Program-made: the position numbers and the translations under genes
DNA from: Polyangium spumosum
GTDB lineage: Bacteria > Myxococcota_A > Polyangia > Polyangiales > Polyangiaceae
Reading direction: 5' to 3'
Length of the DNA: 64,000 nt
NCBI RefSeq assembly: GCF_009649845.1
Contig: NZ_WJIE01000008.1
Coordinates: 1 to 64,000, forward strand
Part shown: piece after piece, positions 60,687 through 64,000 of the stretch
Layout: each line of letters starts with the position of its first letter
How positions within the stretch are numbered: position 1 is the stretch's first letter
The notes under the pieces: generated by a model
The model's input: only the letters and a program-made list of their open reading frames with translations
What the model was told of the DNA's origin: nothing
Databases searched by the model: none

Positions 60687-61294
60687 GGCCCGCCGCATTC
60701 CTGCTGTTCGCGCTGGCCCTCGTCGGCTGTCGCGGCGGCAAAGGCGAGGAACCGCCGGTCCATGTCTTCGGAGACATGGACTGGCAGCCCAAGTACCAGT
60801 GGGGTGAGGCGAGCCCGCTCTTCGAGGACGGCCGCGCGATGCGTCCGCTCGTCGACGGGACGGTGCCGGTCGGCTACCTGAACGAGGACGACGCGTATTA
60901 CCGCGGTAAGGACGCGAAGGGCGAGTTCGTCAAGCGGGTGCCGACCGAGGTGGACGAGAAGCTCGTCCGCCGCGGCGAGGAGCGCTTCAACATCTACTGC
61001 GCGCCCTGCCACGACATGTCGGGCAGCGGCCGCGGGATGGTGGTGCAGCGCGGGTTCCCCCCGCCGGTCGATCTCGCGTCGGAGCGTGTCCTCACGATGC
61101 CGGACGGGCAGGTCTTCGACACCATCACGCACGGCGTCCGCAACATGCCGGGCTATCGCAAGCAGATCCCGGTGGCCGACCGGTGGGCCATCGTCACGTG
61201 GGTGAGGGTGCTCGGCAAGAGCCAGCATGCCTCGATCGACGACGTGCCTGCCGAGAAGCGCAGCGCGATCGAGCCGGAAGGAGACGCGCAATGA
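60683..61294 (+). CDS. actE: Alternative complex III mono-heme cytochrome c ActE
   Basis: A 203-residue lipoprotein (lipobox ALVGC, Cys16) with a c-type heme motif CAPCH near residue 108 and an axial Met in TMPDGQVF or NMPGYRKQ. It accepts electrons from ActA and passes them toward the oxidase. It is linked by 4-base overlaps on both sides. Confidence 0.92.
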   Translation: MRPAAFLLFALALVGCRGGKGEEPPVHVFGDMDWQPKYQWGEASPLFEDGRAMRPLVDGTVPVGYLNEDDAYYRGKDAKGEFVKRVPTEVDEKLVRRGEERFNIYCAPCHDMSGSGRGMVVQRGFPPPVDLASERVLTMPDGQVFDTITHGVRNMPGYRKQIPVADRWAIVTWVRVLGKSQHASIDDVPAEKRSAIEPEGDAQ

Positions 61295-62526
61295 GCCAGG
61301 CGGCGGCGATGACCGCAGGTCGGGCCTCGGGCGGCAAGGCGAAGACCGACGACGCTCGGAAGCTCCCGAAAGACGTGGGCGACACGCTCACGAAGGCGGG
61401 CATGGGGCTCGCGGTCGTGGGCGTCGTGGCGGCGGGCGCCGGGTATGCGATGGACGCGAAGCGGTTCGCGTTCTCGTACCTCGTCGGCTTCCTGTTCGTC
61501 GCGACGATCGCGCTCGGCGGCCTGTTTTTCGTGCTGGTCCAGCACCTCGCGCGAGCGGGCTGGTCGGTGGCGGCGCGGCGGCAGATGGAGTGGCTCGCGA
61601 GCCTGCTCCCTGCGGTCGCGGTGCTCGCGATCCCGATCTTCCTCTGGGCGCACGACCTCTACCATCACTGGATGGGGCCCCAGGCGGCGACGGATCCGCT
61701 CCTCCAGAAGAAGGCGGGGTATCTGAACCCGTCGTTCTTCTATGGCCGGTCGGTGCTCTACCTCGTGGTGTGGGCGGCCCTCGGGCTCTACTTCGTCCGC
61801 ACGAGCCGGGCGCAGGACGAGAGCGGGGACCTCAAGCTCACCGAGAAGATGCAGGCGGCGAGCGCCCCGGCGATGATCCTCTTCGCCCTGACGACGACGT
61901 TCGCGGCGTTCGACTGGGTGATGAGCCTCGACCCGCACTGGTACTCGACCATCTTCGGCGTGTACGTGTTCGCGGGCTGCGCGACGAGCTCGCTGTCGGT
62001 GCTCGCGCTCATCACGGTGCAGCTCCAGCAGCGCGGCTACTTCCGCAAGATCAGCACGGTCGAGCATCGGCACGACATCGGCAAGCTGCTCCACGGGTTC
62101 GTCATCTTCTTCGCGTACATCGGCTTCTCGCAGTTCCTGCTGATCTGGTACGCCGACATCCCCGAGGAGACGATCTGGTACCACCACCGCTGGGACGACG
62201 CGGGGTGGGCGAAGGTGAGCCTCGCGATCTTCTTCGGCCACTTCGTGATCCCGTTCCTGCTGTTGCTCTCGCGGCACGCGAAGCGGCACGGGGCGGTGCT
62301 CTCGCTCGGCGCGGTGATCATGCTGGTCATGCACTATGTCGACCTCTACTGGCTCGTCATGCCGACGTTCGACCACCACTTCCACTTCAGCGTGGTGGAC
62401 ATCTGCGGCCTGCTCGGTCCGCTCGGCATCGCGGCGTTCCTGGTTGCGCGGCAGGCTGCGCAGGGACCGCTCTACCCGCTCCGTGATCCTCGGCTCGCCG
62501 AGACCGTGAAGGTGGACAATCCATGA
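61291..62526 (+). CDS. actF: Alternative complex III membrane subunit ActF
   Basis: A 411-residue polytopic subunit with about ten helices, NrfD-like and paralogous to ActC; conserved HDLYHHWMGP and a HRWDDAGW loop. With ActC it forms the membrane core. The ATGA overlap with the next gene shows continued translational coupling. Confidence 0.92.
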   Translation: MSQAAAMTAGRASGGKAKTDDARKLPKDVGDTLTKAGMGLAVVGVVAAGAGYAMDAKRFAFSYLVGFLFVATIALGGLFFVLVQHLARAGWSVAARRQMEWLASLLPAVAVLAIPIFLWAHDLYHHWMGPQAATDPLLQKKAGYLNPSFFYGRSVLYLVVWAALGLYFVRTSRAQDESGDLKLTEKMQAASAPAMILFALTTTFAAFDWVMSLDPHWYSTIFGVYVFAGCATSSLSVLALITVQLQQRGYFRKISTVEHRHDIGKLLHGFVIFFAYIGFSQFLLIWYADIPEETIWYHHRWDDAGWAKVSLAIFFGHFVIPFLLLLSRHAKRHGAVLSLGAVIMLVMHYVDLYWLVMPTFDHHFHFSVVDICGLLGPLGIAAFLVARQAAQGPLYPLRDPRLAETVKVDNP

Positions 62527-63206
62527 GCAAGAAGAAGAAGAAGAACCAGGGCCGCGCGGAGGCCGCTGCCGAGGAGACCTCGAAGGTGTCCTCGAGCGAC
62601 GAGGAATCCACCTCCGAGGAGCGCGAGGACGGCGCCGAGGCTTCCGCGCACGACGCGGGTCACGGCGACGAGGCGCACGGCGGCGGCCACGGGCACGGCG
62701 GGCACGACCCGGTCGAGGACGACAGGCCCCGCAACGGGCTGATCGCGCTCGTCACGGTCGTCACCTGCGTGGTCGTGGTGGTCATGTGCGTCGCGGTGCG
62801 CGAGATCTTCAACTACTACGTGGACAGCGAGCTCCACGAGAAGGTCCTCTCGCTCCAGTCGAGCGACCTTCGGGCGCTTCGCGCCGCCGAGCAGCAGAAG
62901 CTCACGCATTACCAGTGGGTGAGCAAGAAGGACGGCGTCGTGCGGATCCCGACGGATCGCGCGATGGAGCTCACGATCGCGGCCTATCGGCAGCCGGCGC
63001 CCGAGCCCTTGAAGGAGGAGCCGGCCCCCGCGCCCCAGCAGGACAAGCCCGAGGAGAACAAGGGCGAGGACAAGGGCGAGGAGAAGAAGGACGGCGCCAA
63101 GGTCGAGGAGAAGAAGGACGGCGCCAAGGTCGAGGAGAAGGGCGAGAAGAAGGGCGAGGCCACGGACAAGAAGCCCGAGGACAAGCCCGAGGAGCCCAAG
63201 CAGTGA
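62523..63206 (+). CDS. Charged single-helix protein of the complex III operon
   Basis: A 227-residue protein: a Lys-rich start and acidic N-terminus, one membrane helix (about 75-95), and a C-terminal tail of Lys/Glu/Pro with repeated KKDGAKVEE units. It is encoded in the overlap chain (4 bases with actF, 1 base with the SCO gene), so it probably belongs to the complex or its assembly. No family is recognised. Confidence 0.75.
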   Translation: MSKKKKKNQGRAEAAAEETSKVSSSDEESTSEEREDGAEASAHDAGHGDEAHGGGHGHGGHDPVEDDRPRNGLIALVTVVTCVVVVVMCVAVREIFNYYVDSELHEKVLSLQSSDLRALRAAEQQKLTHYQWVSKKDGVVRIPTDRAMELTIAAYRQPAPEPLKEEPAPAPQQDKPEENKGEDKGEEKKDGAKVEEKKDGAKVEEKGEKKGEATDKKPEDKPEEPKQ

Positions 63207-64000
63207 TGGTTCGTCCGGGCCGCTTCCTTATGTTCTTCGCTGCCGCGCTCACGGCGGCCGTGGTCACGCTTGCGCCGGCTTCGCGGGCGCTCGCGGGGGA
63301 TCCGGCGTTGCCGAAGGAGCTCGTTGGTGTGGACATCGAGGAGCGACCCGGCGCCGACCTTCCGGCGGACGTGAAGCTCCGAGATCAAGAGGGGCGCGAC
63401 GTCACGCTGGGCAGCTACCTCGACGGCGAGCACCCGGTGATCCTGGTGCTCGCGTATTACGAGTGTCCGATGCTCTGCACGCTGGTCGTGAATGGCCTGA
63501 TGCAGGGCATGAAGGGCCTCGATTGGACGGCGGGCAAGGAGTACCGCGTCGTCGTCGTGAGCTTCGATCCTCGCGACACCCCCGAGATGGCCCGCAAGAA
63601 GCGCGACGTGTACGTCGGCGCGTATGGGCGTCCCGTGGGGGAGCGTGGGTGGGAGTTCCTGGTGGGGGAGGAGGCCCAGGTGCGTCGGTTGGCCGACGCG
63701 GTGGGCTTCCGGTACCGCTGGGAAGAGGCGACGCAGCAGTATGCGCACGCGGCAGGGGCCTTCGTATTCACGCCCGAGGGCAAGCTCTCGCGGACGCTGT
63801 ACGGGCTCAACTTTGCCTCGAACGACTTGAAGTTGTCCTTGCTCGAGGCGTCGCAGGGCAAGCTCGCGACCGCGTGGGGTCGCGTGCTCCTGTTCTGCTT
63901 TCATTACGATTCCGGCGAAAACAAGTACGTCCTCGCGACGAGGCGTCTGATGAAGGCGGGTGGCGCGTTCACAGTGCTGGGACTCGGGGGTATGCTCCTC
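63206..64000 (+). CDS. SCO1/SenC-type copper chaperone (truncated by window end)
   Basis: At least 265 residues of a thioredoxin-fold copper-delivery protein: N-terminal signal/anchor, the Cu-binding CPMLC pair and the His in QYAHAAGAF. SCO proteins insert copper into cytochrome oxidase CuA, so a cox gene cluster probably follows. The start overlaps the previous stop by one base (TGATG). The gene runs off the window. Confidence 0.9.
   Translation, partial: MVRPGRFLMFFAAALTAAVVTLAPASRALAGDPALPKELVGVDIEERPGADLPADVKLRDQEGRDVTLGSYLDGEHPVILVLAYYECPMLCTLVVNGLMQGMKGLDWTAGKEYRVVVVSFDPRDTPEMARKKRDVYVGAYGRPVGERGWEFLVGEEAQVRRLADAVGFRYRWEEATQQYAHAAGAFVFTPEGKLSRTLYGLNFASNDLKLSLLEASQGKLATAWGRVLLFCFHYDSGENKYVLATRRLMKAGGAFTVLGLGGMLL

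Overview
The window is high-GC bacterial DNA from a delta-proteobacterial myxobacterium, most likely of the Polyangium/Sorangium type (inference from gene content; no marker gene was compared). The signs are many secreted lipoproteins with glycine-rich spacers, a protein with a MYXO-CTERM-like C-terminus, eukaryotic-type Ser/Thr kinases fused to large sensory modules, and an alternative complex III respiratory operon. Most long antisense ORFs are GC-skew shadows of real genes and are omitted.

Layout. 0-1 kb: the end of a membrane protein, an inverted pair of structured repeats, and tRNA-Arg(TCT). 0.9-4 kb: undecaprenyl diphosphate synthase and a CreBC-like two-component pair whose kinase lacks the usual G1-box Asp. 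4-16.8 kb: mostly envelope proteins (lipoproteins, alpha/beta hydrolase, CBM-nuclease-like fusion, beta-barrel, PAS-STAS sensor, heme-motif lipoprotein, transglycosylase-like MYXO-CTERM protein, CapA-like phosphoesterase). 16.9-24.3 kb: S9 peptidase, a Ser/Thr kinase/Kelch lipoprotein/TPR-PEGA operon, and a TIR-like plus RipA-like membrane protein. 24.3-37.4 kb: Cys-rich lipoproteins, SelO, an M17 aminopeptidase, an 11-unit 43-bp tandem array, a P450-TetR operon with an operator-like palindrome, an S37 peptidase, two LysR regulators, a ferritin-like protein and a zinc-ribbon/M50 protease pair. 37.5-46 kb: ATP-grasp ligase, uridine kinase, HPF-cold-shock fusion, a 1403-aa kinase/cyclase-like/AAA/TPR regulator, SIMPL protein and a small secreted protein.

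46-54.7 kb is accessory. It holds an AT-richer AAA ATPase followed by a 29-codon remnant, then a second, unrelated 43-bp array. Next comes a candidate natural-product locus: a TrpD-like transferase, an NHLP-type RiPP precursor, an S53 peptidase coupled to a flavin halogenase-like enzyme, and a divergent heme-oxygenase-like enzyme plus Asp/Asn hydroxylase. 55-64 kb is the alternative complex III operon actABCDEF, a charged one-helix protein and the start of a SCO1/SenC copper chaperone. Nearly every junction there overlaps by 1-8 bases, so it reads as one translationally coupled unit feeding electrons from quinol to a downstream oxidase.

Most distinctive: (i) an intergenic element seen three times, each with four hairpins in the same order whose arms differ between copies but stay complementary; (ii) two tandem arrays of unrelated sequence that share an exact 43-bp period and both lie upstream of plus-strand genes; (iii) the NHLP precursor locus with an unusual enzyme set.
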